Below, piece by piece: positions 9,116-17,039 of a stretch of DNA of 64,000 nt (positions are counted from its first letter, which is position 1; every line of letters begins with the position of its first letter). The position numbers and the translations under genes were made by a program. Below the pieces are notes generated by a model. It was not told the origin of the DNA, ran no database searches, and was given only the letters and a program-made list of their open reading frames with translations. The DNA lies in contig NZ_BAAAZE010000007.1 in the NCBI RefSeq assembly GCF_039536745.1, positions 186,001 to 250,000 on the forward strand, in the 5' to 3' direction. Origin of the DNA: Actimicrobium antarcticum. Its GTDB lineage: Bacteria > Pseudomonadota > Gammaproteobacteria > Burkholderiales > Burkholderiaceae_D.

Positions 9116-9837
9116 TCGGGATAGGCTTTCTCGATCGCGTCCAGCATCGCCCACAGGATGTCGAGCTTGAACTGCAGGATATCCAGCGCACGCTGTTGCT
9201 GGACCCGGGTGGTGAAGTGGTCCAGCGTCACCGCCAGACCGTGATCGACATCGCGCTGCGCCAGCGGAATGCGGCTGCGAAAATACGCCAGCCCCGACGC
9301 CTGTATCCACGGATAGTGGTCCGGCCAGCCAGCCAGGCGATCCTTGTGTATCTGCGGCGCGAACATTTCGGTCAGCGACGAACAGACCGATTCCTGCCAC
9401 GGCTGGCGCCGCGCAAAGTCAACATACGCATCGCAGGCAAAGCGCACGCCCGGCACCACATGCTGCAGCGACCAGAGTTCGTCCCGCGTAATGCCGGCGG
9501 CAGCGCCGAGCTGGGTCCAGGCTTCGATGCCGCCAGCAGCGTGGCCCTGATAGTCGTCGTAGCCATCGTGATCGAGGATGCGTGCGATCCACTTGCGGCG
9601 GGTGTCGCGGTCATCGCAATTGGACAGGATGGCGGCATCTTTTTTCGGGATGATGGACTGGTAATAGAACCGGTTCGCCACCCAGCCGCGAATTTGCGCT
9701 GGCGAGCAGCGACCGCCGTTGAGGCGGACATTGAACGGATGATGGATGTGGTAACTCCTGCCCTTGTCGCGCAATTGCTGCTCGAATTCGTCGCGCGTCC
9801 AGGGTGATGCAATAGCGGGTGCAATTGAATTGCTCAC
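9112..9837 (-). CDS. pqqC: Pyrroloquinoline-quinone synthase
   Basis: This 241-residue cofactorless oxidase catalyses the last ring closure and eight-electron oxidation to PQQ. Recognisable segments are YHIHHPFNVRLNGG, WVANRFYYQSIIPKKDAAI, LSNCDD, RILDHDG and the C-terminal DILQFKLDILWAMLDAIE. The length matches the family. It overlaps pqqD by 4 bases, and its start at 9837 overlaps the pqqB stop. Confidence 0.96.
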   Translation of the reverse strand: MSNSIAPAIASPWTRDEFEQQLRDKGRSYHIHHPFNVRLNGGRCSPAQIRGWVANRFYYQSIIPKKDAAILSNCDDRDTRRKWIARILDHDGYDDYQGHAAGGIEAWTQLGAAAGITRDELWSLQHVVPGVRFACDAYVDFARRQPWQESVCSSLTEMFAPQIHKDRLAGWPDHYPWIQASGLAYFRSRIPLAQRDVDHGLAVTLDHFTTRVQQQRALDILQFKLDILWAMLDAIEKAYPE

Positions 9838-10748
9838 AATTGAATCTCCATGCCGTCAGCGGCAACCTCGATGCCATGCTGCGTCAGCAGTGCGCGCTCA
9901 GGCGAGTCCTCGCGCAGGATCGGGTTGCTGTTATTAATGTGGATCAGGATCTTGCGACTGGCGGGCATGCGGTCGAGGACTTCGATCATGCCGCCCGGCC
10001 CGGATTGCGGCAGGTGGCCCATCTCGGAGGCAGGCTTTTTGGACAGACAAAGGGTGATCATTTCATCCTCGGTCCAGAAGGTGCCATCGACCAGCAGGAC
10101 ATCGGCACTTTCCATCGCGGCCAGCACCGATGGCGACAGGCTGCCCAGACCGGGCGCATAAAACACCGACTTGCCGCTGGTGATGCTGACCATGGCCAAA
10201 CCAATGTTATCGCCCGGATGCGGGTCGTTGCGATGCGGCGAATACGGCGGCGCCTTGCTCGACAAGGTCAGCGGCATGAAGCGAATCTGGCCGAGCGGTG
10301 CAATCACGAACGGCTCACCATCCGGCGCGATCAGGTGCCGTTCGACACCACAATAATGCGACAGCACCTTGGCAATCGGCAGGCCGGTCGAGATATCGGC
10401 AAAAACCTGTTCGGTGGCGTACAGCGGCAGCGGCGAAGAGCGCTCGCGCAGCATCAGCAAGCCGGTGACGTGGTCGATTTGCGCATCCATCAGCAGCACC
10501 GCGCAAATACCGCTGTCGCGGATCGCACGGGCCGGTTGCAACTCGGGCGCGCTGGCGAGCTGGCGCAGGATGTCGGGGGAGGCATTGATCAGGACCCAGT
10601 CGATGCCATTCTCGCTGACGGCAATCGATGACTGGGTGCGGGCGGTAGCGCGGATGCTGCCAGCGCGCACGCCGCTGCAGTTAAAACAGTTGCAATTCCA
10701 TTGCGGGAAACCGCCACCGGCGGCTGAACCCAGTATTCGTATTTTCAA
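9834..10748 (-). CDS. pqqB: PQQ biosynthesis protein B (metallo-hydrolase fold)
   Basis: PqqB (304 aa) has a metallo-beta-lactamase-like fold and hydroxylates a PQQ precursor. Typical features are the N-terminal ILGSAAGGGFPQWNCNC with its metal-site cysteines, the INASPDI segment, DAQIDHVTGLL, and HINNSNPILREDS near the C-terminus. Start 10748 is an ATG (MKIRILG). The stop overlaps the pqqC start by 4 bases. Confidence 0.95.
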   Translation of the reverse strand: MKIRILGSAAGGGFPQWNCNCFNCSGVRAGSIRATARTQSSIAVSENGIDWVLINASPDILRQLASAPELQPARAIRDSGICAVLLMDAQIDHVTGLLMLRERSSPLPLYATEQVFADISTGLPIAKVLSHYCGVERHLIAPDGEPFVIAPLGQIRFMPLTLSSKAPPYSPHRNDPHPGDNIGLAMVSITSGKSVFYAPGLGSLSPSVLAAMESADVLLVDGTFWTEDEMITLCLSKKPASEMGHLPQSGPGGMIEVLDRMPASRKILIHINNSNPILREDSPERALLTQHGIEVAADGMEIQL

Positions 10749-10758
10749 ATGACACTCC

Positions 10759-10788
10759 CGGGAGCCGGGAGGTCAACACCGGCTCTCG
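10759..10788 (-). promoter_or_regulatory. Hairpin between pqqA and pqqB
   Basis: GAGCCGG (10762-10768) pairs with CCGGCTC (10779-10785). The stem extends to about 10 bp if one G-U pair is allowed, with a 10-base loop. There is no T-run. A hairpin here is known in other pqq operons, where it gives more pqqA transcript than downstream message. That role is inferred. Confidence 0.6.
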
Positions 10789-10809
10789 CAATGCTGGTCG
10801 AAGCAACGA

Positions 10810-10884
10810 TCAGCGGTTGGCGATGTACAGCGTGATTTCAAAACCAAAGCGGAAGTTGATGGCGGTTGGGGTTTCCCAGGTCAT
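10810..10884 (-). CDS. pqqA: PQQ precursor peptide PqqA
   Basis: This 24-residue ribosomal peptide is the carbon skeleton donor for PQQ. The sequence runs from MTWETPTAINF to FGFEITLYIANR. The two residues that become PQQ, Glu16 and Tyr20, are present in the invariant E-x3-Y spacing. A good ribosome-binding site (AAGGAGC, 10891-10897) lies 6 bases before the ATG at 10884. It is too short for normal ORF cut-offs but is the first gene of pqqABCDE. Confidence 0.96.
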   Translation of the reverse strand: MTWETPTAINFRFGFEITLYIANR

Positions 10885-11232
10885 GGTGATGCTCCTTGTT
10901 TGTCTCATTGATGGAATTATTGGCTGCCGGGTCAAGGTGCTGAACCGGCGCAATGATCATGCGCTGTGGTACGGCAAACCGCTTGCGTGAAATGACGTGG
11001 CGGGGCTCATGATTTTCATGAAAGAAAAAAATTTTCAGGTTACGAAAGGCCGTGTTGCAGGAGGTCGCGTCGCGCCCTGAGTGCGGCGCACAGGTGCTTG
11101 CGCGACTGAGGCCAACACGGTCCATCCCGTGATGGCAGGGTGCAATCCGCGCAGACCTGGTGCCTTGACGTACAATTTTCCCGGCTTCCTGAGCAGATCC
11201 GCTCCTCCCGACATGCAACGCCACCACCCACC
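10885..11232. other. Divergent intergenic region pqqA / lysR
   Basis: These 348 bp must hold the pqq promoter (minus strand) and the LysR promoter (plus strand). It includes an AT-rich stretch around 11010-11040. I could not assign convincing -35/-10 pairs and see no gene or repeat. Confidence 0.5.
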
Positions 11233-12132
11233 ATGCATCTGACACTTCGACAATTACAGATTTTCCTGGCCGTGGCGCAGACCGGCAGCACGACTGCAGC
11301 CGCCGCCCTGGTCGCGCTATCGCAATCGGCCACCAGCGCCGCCCTGAACGAACTCGAAAGCCAGTTGGCGCTGCGGCTGTTCGACCGCGTCGGCAAAAAA
11401 CTCATCCTCAACGACAGCGGCCGCGTGCTGCTGCCGCAGGCGCGCCAACTGCTCGACGCTGCTGCCCATATCGAACAGCAATTTCAGGTGAGTGATCCGT
11501 TGTCGGCCGCAGGATTGCGTATCGGCGCGAGCACCACCATCGGAAGTTATCTGTTACCGGCGATTTTTGCGGCGGCGTTTTCGCGCGCGGCCCGCGCCTA
11601 CCCGCGCGTGACGATCGCCAATACTGCGCAGATCGTCACGGCGATCAGCAATGTCGAGGTCGACCTGGGATTGCTGGAAGGCCCGACCGACGATCCGGAC
11701 CTGGTGCTGCTGCCGTGGATCGACGATGAACTGGTGATCGTTGCCGCGCCCGACCATCCGATCCTGTCCGGCGATACCGGCTCAACCATCGCCATTGATG
11801 CGTTGCAGGCCGCCGGCTGGCTGCTGCGCGAGTCCGGTTCGGGCACCCGCGAAACGGTCGACCAGGCGCTACGCCCGCATCTGCCCGGATTGCGCAGCGT
11901 CGGTGAATTCGGCAATTCGGAAGCCGTCAAGCATGGTGCCGCCGAAGGTCTCGGACTGGCCTGCCTGTCACGTTGCGTGGTCAGCGATCTGATCGGTCTC
12001 GGTCGGTTGGTGGAACTGCGTACCGCCCTGCCGGTATTACGCCGGCAATTTTATCTTGCACACAGCCGGCACAAAATACTGTCACCGCGCCTGCGGCACT
12101 TCCTGACGTTTTGTCAGGGCTGGGTGCGCTAA
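11233..12132 (+). CDS. LysR-family transcriptional regulator (YeiE-like)
   Basis: The 299-residue regulator has an N-terminal winged HTH (MHLTLRQLQIFLAVAQTGST, then AAALVALSQSATSAALNELE) and a CysB-like effector domain. I chose ATG 11233 because the HTH begins there; upstream in-frame codons give no homology. A yeiH homologue lies convergently downstream. In enterobacteria, yeiE and yeiH are likewise neighbours, so control of a YeiH-type anion exporter is a reasonable inference. Confidence 0.85.
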   Translation: MHLTLRQLQIFLAVAQTGSTTAAAALVALSQSATSAALNELESQLALRLFDRVGKKLILNDSGRVLLPQARQLLDAAAHIEQQFQVSDPLSAAGLRIGASTTIGSYLLPAIFAAAFSRAARAYPRVTIANTAQIVTAISNVEVDLGLLEGPTDDPDLVLLPWIDDELVIVAAPDHPILSGDTGSTIAIDALQAAGWLLRESGSGTRETVDQALRPHLPGLRSVGEFGNSEAVKHGAAEGLGLACLSRCVVSDLIGLGRLVELRTALPVLRRQFYLAHSRHKILSPRLRHFLTFCQGWVR

Positions 12133-12143
12133 TCGTAATTGCC

Positions 12144-12240
12144 TCACACCAGCCATTGCTCCACAAAGCGGTAGATCAGCGCCCGAGCGACAACAGCCAA
12201 ACAAAACAGACAACCGGCCAACAGGGCAACCGCTCGCACC
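12144..12240 (-). pseudogene. Relic of a YeiH C-terminus
   Basis: Read on the minus strand, the frame gives about 30 residues (core ALLAGCLFCLAVVARALIYR, ending FVEQWLV) before a TGA at 12146-12144. These align with the last 30 residues of the intact yeiH product further downstream (LLLAGLLFGWLIAGGALINR, ending LVMQWIG). The DNA is visibly related but diverged. Upstream of 12240 the match ends and the repeat pair begins. It is best read as a decayed second copy of the yeiH 3' end. Confidence 0.7.
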
Positions 12241-12275
12241 TTGAACTAAAAAGCCCCACATGCAAACCACCGACT

Positions 12276-12478
12276 GTAGGTTGGGCTGCAAGCCCAACAT
12301 GCGTCAAGCTCCCTGTGCGGTCTGCGTTAGCTAAACCGGTTTTCGCCCGGTAGCACCAAGCCCGAGGCGGACCGGCTTGTGTCAACTGAGTCCAACCCGC
12401 TTTAGCCACCACAGGCCGCCAACCGTCGGCGCCGCAGCAAGCTTGACGCATGTTGGGCTTGCTGCCCAACGATTCGGC
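12276..12478. repeat. REPIN-like inverted pair, copy 2
   Basis: Left unit at 12276-12311 (GTAGGTTGGGCTGCAAGCCC, then AACATGCGTCAAGCT) and inverted right unit at 12440-12477 match the elements near 7.4 kb and 50 kb. The roughly 125 bp between them contain GTTAGCTAAACCGGTTTTCG on the left and an inverted counterpart on the right, also as in the other copies. With the relic, it accounts for most of the 443-bp gap between lysR and yeiH. Confidence 0.75.
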
Positions 12479-12575
12479 AACGTCACCGAGATCGGTTGGA
12501 GAACCGCACCCGGTTTGGTATCAAACATTTTTTGCGGTCAAAAGCCCGCCTTGCATGGGCTGTCTCGCGAGTGCC

Positions 12576-13679
12576 TCACCCTATCCACTGCATGACCAGG
12601 CGGTTGATCAGCGCCCCACCGGCAATGAGCCAGCCGAACAGCAATCCGGCCAGCAGCAACGGCCTCGCACCGGCGCGGCGGATTGCCGCGACTTGCGTAC
12701 CTAACCCGAGCGCTGCCATGGCCATGGCCAATAACACGGTATCGAGTGCGATCAGGCCCTCGACCACCACGGCCGGTAACAAGGACAGTGAATTGAGTCC
12801 GACCATCGCGATAAAAATGACAGCGAACCAGGGCAACTCCAGCCGGCCAGCGCTGGCAACCCGGGTATCAGAGGCACCACCACGTCGACTCAGCGTCACT
12901 GACAAACCAATCAGGAATGGCGCCAGCATCATCACCCGCACCATCTTTGCAATGACTGCCGTGTTGGCCGCCTCCTCGCTGACCGAACGTGCCGCTGCCA
13001 CCACTTGCGCGACTTCATGGAGCGTCGATCCGACATACACACCGAACGTCGCAGGCGCCAGGCCGAGCACCTGCCAGTGCGCATTCAACCGGAACAGCAG
13101 CGGATACACAAAGATTGCCAGCGTGCCGAAGACCACCACCGTTGATACCGCCACCGTGACCGATTCGGCACGGGCGCGCAGTACTGGTGCCGTCGCCAGG
13201 ATCGCAGCCGCGCCGCAGATCGAACTGCCCGCGCCGATCAGAATGACCGTCTCGCGATCCAGCCGGAACACCTTCAGACCCAGCAGGAGCGCCAGTCCGA
13301 AGGTCGAACCCAGCACCAGCGCGTCGATCATGACACCGGCCACACCAACCTCGCCGATCTGCTGCATGGTCAGGCGAAACCCGTACAGGATGATGCCGAG
13401 ACGGAGCAACTTCTGTTTTGAGAAATGCACGCCTGCTTCGTAACTTGCGGCACGCCGCACCGTGCCGGTATTGCCCAATACGATGCCAAGACCGATCGCC
13501 AGCGTTAGCGTACCCAGACCGTGTCCCGCAAAAAAAGCAACGCGTCCGAGCAACAGTGCGGCCACCGCGATCCCGGCGCTGAGCAGCAAGCCGGGCGCCA
13601 GCACCGTGACGCGCGCGACGACTTGCCGTGGCCAGCTGCGCTGTAAAACGGGACGTGCCAGGGTAGTCATTGATGCCAT
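12576..13679 (-). CDS. yeiH: YeiH family putative anion (sulfate) exporter
   Basis: This 367-residue polytopic membrane protein of the YeiH/UPF0324 family is annotated elsewhere as a putative sulfate exporter; its biochemical function is not settled. Family signatures include LAIGLGIVLGNTG, KQKLLRLGIILYGFRLT, GAGSSICGAAAI, VYVGSTLHEVAQV and ANTAVIAKMVRVMMLAP. Start ATG 13679 has GCGGAG six bases upstream. The frame is open far upstream, but that sequence overlaps the histidine-kinase gene on the other strand. It is convergent with the LysR gene and divergent from the kinase. Confidence 0.88.
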   Translation of the reverse strand: MASMTTLARPVLQRSWPRQVVARVTVLAPGLLLSAGIAVAALLLGRVAFFAGHGLGTLTLAIGLGIVLGNTGTVRRAASYEAGVHFSKQKLLRLGIILYGFRLTMQQIGEVGVAGVMIDALVLGSTFGLALLLGLKVFRLDRETVILIGAGSSICGAAAILATAPVLRARAESVTVAVSTVVVFGTLAIFVYPLLFRLNAHWQVLGLAPATFGVYVGSTLHEVAQVVAAARSVSEEAANTAVIAKMVRVMMLAPFLIGLSVTLSRRGGASDTRVASAGRLELPWFAVIFIAMVGLNSLSLLPAVVVEGLIALDTVLLAMAMAALGLGTQVAAIRRAGARPLLLAGLLFGWLIAGGALINRLVMQWIG

Positions 13680-13862
13680 CAGATTCTCCGCCTCCGGCAT
13701 CCCGCTGATGCCGATACCCTGCACTGTATCGACCAGAAACCAAACAGGAAAACGCATCCTCTGACTGATCGTTACCTGCAAAACGGGTAAGTCGACCAGC
13801 ACGCAGCGCGACCGAAAACCGGCGATCGGTCGCTCTACCCTGCGACGCCGGTAGAATGCGCC

Positions 13863-15254
13863 ATGACCGCACCGACACCTCACGCACCGCCCGCCCGCGC
13901 ACTCGGCCTGCGCCAGAAGATCAACCTGATTTTCGGGCTCGTCAGCATGCTCGTACTGGGCCTGCTGGTGACGGTACAGATTCAGTCGGCGCGCACCAGC
14001 GTGCATGAAGAAATCGAAGCATCGAACCGGATCGCGACCCAGCTGCTGGGACGCATTACCTGGTTTTATTCGATGGGAGGACTCGATCATCTGGCCGGAT
14101 TTTTGCAGGAAACCGGACGCGTGCGCGCCAACGAATTGCGCTTGCAGGACCAGACCGGGCGACTGATCTATGCCTCGCCACCATCGACCTACAAACTTGG
14201 GCGAGATGCACCGGACTGGTATGAAGCGCTGGTCACGCCCACCCTCAAACCGACCACCATTCTGCTCAACGGCGGCCAGTTGATCATCACGCCCAATCCG
14301 ACCCGTTCGGTGCTGGATGCGTGGGATGACCTGAAGCGCGTGGTGCTGGTGGAAGCTTTTTTGCTGCTGGTGGCCGACCTGCTTGCGTTCCTGGTGGTGG
14401 GCCACTGGCTGGCGCCGCTCGACCTGGTCCAGAATGGCTTGCGCGCCATCGAACGTGGCCAGCATCAGGTGCGACTGCCACCACTGGATGGCAAGGAAGC
14501 CGGTGAGATGGGCCGCACCTTCAACCGGATGGCGCAAGCCGTCGAAGAAAATATCCAGGTGCGCCAGGCCAGCGCCGATACGCAGGCGAGGCTGGCGGCG
14601 CAACGCGACTTCACGACCCTGCTGCACCAGCGCATCGAAGAAGAACGCACGGCACTGGCGCGCGAACTGCATGATGAACTGGGGCAGTCGCTGACCGCCA
14701 TGCGCAGTATCGCCAAGTCATTGCTGCAGCAAGCCGCGCTGCAGGACAGCGCCAGCCAGCGCAGCGTACAGATGCTATTCGACACCGCCGGATCGACCGC
14801 GGATGCGCTGCATCGGATGATCCCGCGCCTGCGTCCGATCCAGCTCGACGGCATGGGACTGGCCGATGCCCTGCGCGATCTGGTGACGGAACTGCAGCTG
14901 AACAATCCGGCGCTGGACATCACCTTCAAGGTCGACCCCGAGCTGAACGTGCTGCCCGATGCGCTGGAAATTCCGCTGTACCGGATCGCGCAGGAAGCGC
15001 TGACCAACGTGATCCGCCATGCCGGCGCAAGCCACGTGCTGGTCTGGCTGCGCCAGCAGGACGGCAACCTGCGCCTGTCGGTCTGCGATAACGGCAAGGG
15101 CGTCACTGGCACGCTGGTGCGCGCCGGACATTACGGCGTACGCGGCATGCAGGAACGGGCCGAATCGCTGGGTGGCATCCTGCAGCTCCAGCCCGGTCCG
15201 GATGGCGGGCTGGAGGTCGATGTATCGATTCCGATGAATGAGGCAGCTGCATGA
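13863..15254 (+). CDS. Sensor histidine kinase, NarX/UhpB (HisKA_3) type
   Basis: The kinase (463 aa) has a first membrane segment at about 20-42, a periplasmic sensor of about 115 residues, a second segment at about 158-180, a HAMP-like linker, and a HisKA_3 dimerisation domain. Its phospho-acceptor is His270 in ARELHDELGQSL. A HATPase domain follows (NVIRHAGASH, DNGKGV, HYGVRGMQERAESLGG). The stimulus is unknown. The stop overlaps the response-regulator start as ATGA. Confidence 0.92.
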   Translation: MTAPTPHAPPARALGLRQKINLIFGLVSMLVLGLLVTVQIQSARTSVHEEIEASNRIATQLLGRITWFYSMGGLDHLAGFLQETGRVRANELRLQDQTGRLIYASPPSTYKLGRDAPDWYEALVTPTLKPTTILLNGGQLIITPNPTRSVLDAWDDLKRVVLVEAFLLLVADLLAFLVVGHWLAPLDLVQNGLRAIERGQHQVRLPPLDGKEAGEMGRTFNRMAQAVEENIQVRQASADTQARLAAQRDFTTLLHQRIEEERTALARELHDELGQSLTAMRSIAKSLLQQAALQDSASQRSVQMLFDTAGSTADALHRMIPRLRPIQLDGMGLADALRDLVTELQLNNPALDITFKVDPELNVLPDALEIPLYRIAQEALTNVIRHAGASHVLVWLRQQDGNLRLSVCDNGKGVTGTLVRAGHYGVRGMQERAESLGGILQLQPGPDGGLEVDVSIPMNEAAA

Positions 15255-15919
15255 ACACATCACAAGAAAAACCGAACGGTAAACCCATCACGGTGATGCT
15301 GGTCGACGACCACATGGTGGTGCGCTTCGGTTTCCGGATGCTGCTCGACGCCACGCCGGATATCCGCGTGGTGGCCGAAGCCGACTCGGCGGACGCGGCC
15401 TACCTGCAACTACCCGCCTGCCAGCCCGATGTGGTCGTCATGGATATCTCGTTCGGCGACGGCACCACCGGCGTCGATGCGACCCGCCGTATCCTGGCGC
15501 GTGACAAGCACGTCAAGGTACTGGGCTTGTCGTCGCATGAAAACCCCAGCTACGTGCGCTTCATGCTCAAGGCCGGCGCGCTGGGCTACCTGTCCAAACG
15601 CAGCGCACCGGATGAGCTGATCCACGCGATCCGGCAAGTCGCGGCCGGGCGCATGTATCTGGACGCGCATGTCTCGCAGCGCATGGCATTGCAGGAATTC
15701 GACGGCGCGAAGAATCCGCTGGAGATTTTGTCGGAACGGGAGTTTGGTGTTTTTATCCAGCTGGCCAAGGGCTTCTCGGTGAACCAGATCGCCGTGGACC
15801 TGAATATCTCGCCGCGCACTGCGGGGACGCATTTGTATAACGTCAAACAGAAACTGGGAGCCGGGAATCAGGCGGAGCTGGCGTTGATTGCGGTGCGGCA
15901 TGGGTTGATTGAGGTGTGA
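15251..15919 (+). CDS. NarL/FixJ-family response regulator
   Basis: The 222-residue protein has a receiver domain (VMLVDDHMVVRFGF; phospho-acceptor Asp65 in VVVMD; conserved Lys in YLSKRSAPDELI) and a C-terminal LuxR-type HTH (LSEREFGVFIQLAKGFSVNQ, then DLNISPRTAGTHLYNVKQKL). It is translationally coupled to the kinase. Targets are unknown; yeiH starts divergently upstream of the pair and is a candidate. Confidence 0.93.
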   Translation: MNTSQEKPNGKPITVMLVDDHMVVRFGFRMLLDATPDIRVVAEADSADAAYLQLPACQPDVVVMDISFGDGTTGVDATRRILARDKHVKVLGLSSHENPSYVRFMLKAGALGYLSKRSAPDELIHAIRQVAAGRMYLDAHVSQRMALQEFDGAKNPLEILSEREFGVFIQLAKGFSVNQIAVDLNISPRTAGTHLYNVKQKLGAGNQAELALIAVRHGLIEV

Positions 15920-16029
15920 TTTCGCTTCGTTGCATTTAACTAAATGCTGACTCCATACAAGGCTCAGGACGAGCCGTCGTTGCGCGTCCTCGGCTGCGGT
16001 TGCGATCTGGGCGCGTTGGAATCCGCAAG

Positions 16030-16083
16030 CAGGGTCAGAGTAATTTTTGCGGTGAAGCGTTGCGAAAAAAAACTCTGACCCTG
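16030..16083. repeat. GTCAGAGTAATTTT hairpin repeat, copy A
   Basis: CAGGGTCAGAG at the left pairs with CTCTGACCCTG at the right, enclosing TAATTTTTGCGG and GCGAAAAAAAA. It is followed by a 30-bp tail beginning GTTGCTGCCGATGTGGTTTG that recurs after copy C, so A and C are direct repeats of about 85 bp. Confidence 0.8.
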
Positions 16084-16158
16084 GTTGCTGCCGATGTGGT
16101 TTGCGATGGTTGGCAAGAGCGGGTTTTGTGGAGGCAGCAAGCTGCACACGCCAGTTTC

Positions 16159-16210
16159 CGGGGTCGGAGTTTTTTTTCGCGGGGGTATCGCGAAAATTAC
16201 TCTGACCCCG
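16159..16210. repeat. GTCAGAGTAATTTT hairpin repeat, copy B (inverted)
   Basis: CGGGGTCGGAG and CTCTGACCCCG flank TTTTTTTTCGCG and CGCGAAAATTA. This is the same element as copies A and C in the opposite orientation. Confidence 0.78.
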
Positions 16211-16252
16211 CAAACGGATTGCGAAGCGCGGTCGTGGCACACCGGTGGCTAC

Positions 16253-16282
16253 GGTCACGGTCACGGTCACGGTCACGGTCAA
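16253..16282. repeat. GGTCAC hexamer tandem repeat
   Basis: Four exact GGTCAC units are followed by a fifth, GGTCAA, between hairpin copies B and C. It lies in noncoding DNA. Confidence 0.9.
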
Positions 16283-16314
16283 GGTCGCAATCAGCGCACT
16301 CCGAAACCCGCAAC

Positions 16315-16369
16315 CAGGATCAGAGTAATTTTCGCGACGAAGCACTACGAAAAAAAACCGCTGACCCTG
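16315..16369. repeat. GTCAGAGTAATTTT hairpin repeat, copy C
   Basis: CAGGATCAGAG and CGCTGACCCTG form the ends; the interior TAATTTTCGCG and CGAAAAAAAA match copy A. The downstream tail GTTGTTGCCGATGTGGTTTG matches the tail of copy A. With copies A and B it occupies the 556-bp gap before the toxin-antitoxin genes, which otherwise holds nothing recognisable. Confidence 0.8.
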
Positions 16370-16475
16370 GTTGTTGCCGATGTGGTTTGCGGCGCTCGAC
16401 AAACTTCACCCACACCCGGCAATAGAAAACACTCCCCATTTGATGTATTCTCAATCTTCAAATGGAGCAATTCAC

Positions 16476-17039
16476 ATGCCGACAGACAAAGCCCCGTCCA
16501 AAGCCGCAATAAAAAAGACGCCTGCGGTCATTCCTCATGCACCGTCCGGCAACCCGACAAGCAGCGAGCTAGCTACACTACCCCGTTCAGTCCGAATCCG
16601 CGCCAAGCCATCAGCACGACGGCTGGACGATACCCTGTTCACCCATCTCGTCACCGATGCGCCACTGGCCGGTTTTGCGGCGATCCATACGATTCGGGTC
16701 GGCTATTCGGCTCGCATGATGAAGGCGGCCAGTCAGTTTTTCGGTGTGTCAGATGCACGGATTCAAGGCATTGCACACGTTCCGGCCTCCACTGCGAGCA
16801 GGCTCGACAAGAACAATGCCCGGATCGACTCCGGGGCCACCGAACGGCTGTATCGCATGGGCATGGTGACGCGCATGGCCATCGAGGTGTTCGGCAGCAA
16901 ACTCGCTGCGATTGACTGGATGCGGCAACCCAACCGCGCGTTAGGCGAGACAGCACCGCTGGACCTGATGGATACCGAACCCGGTGCCGTCTCGGTGCGG
17001 CAAGTGCTCAACGCGATCGCAACGGGTGGTGCGGCTTGA
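16476..17039 (+). CDS. Xre/MbcA/ParS-type antitoxin
   Basis: The 187-residue antitoxin partners a RES toxin. The C-terminal half fits the MbcA/ParS/Xre antitoxin domain (IDSGATERLYRMGMVTRMAI, then EVFGSKLAAIDWMRQPN; EPGAVSVRQVLNAIATGG). The N-terminal 60 residues are basic and low complexity. ATG 16476 has GGAG eight bases upstream; the frame is open to 16371, but that part lies in hairpin repeat DNA. The stop overlaps the toxin TTG start. Confidence 0.87.
   Translation: MPTDKAPSKAAIKKTPAVIPHAPSGNPTSSELATLPRSVRIRAKPSARRLDDTLFTHLVTDAPLAGFAAIHTIRVGYSARMMKAASQFFGVSDARIQGIAHVPASTASRLDKNNARIDSGATERLYRMGMVTRMAIEVFGSKLAAIDWMRQPNRALGETAPLDLMDTEPGAVSVRQVLNAIATGGAA

Noticed and set aside
9116..9400. 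N-terminal extension of PqqD
   Set aside because: The upstream codons overlap pqqC in another frame, and the PqqD family begins at the ATG overlapping the pqqC stop.
13680..14672. N-terminal extension of the yeiH frame
   Set aside because: The frame stays open to 14672 but overlaps the histidine-kinase gene on the other strand and has no YeiH-like sequence. ATG 13679 has a good ribosome-binding site.
16253..16282. Possible CRISPR-like array
   Set aside because: The units are contiguous hexamers without spacers. No CRISPR repeat-spacer structure or cas gene occurs in the window.
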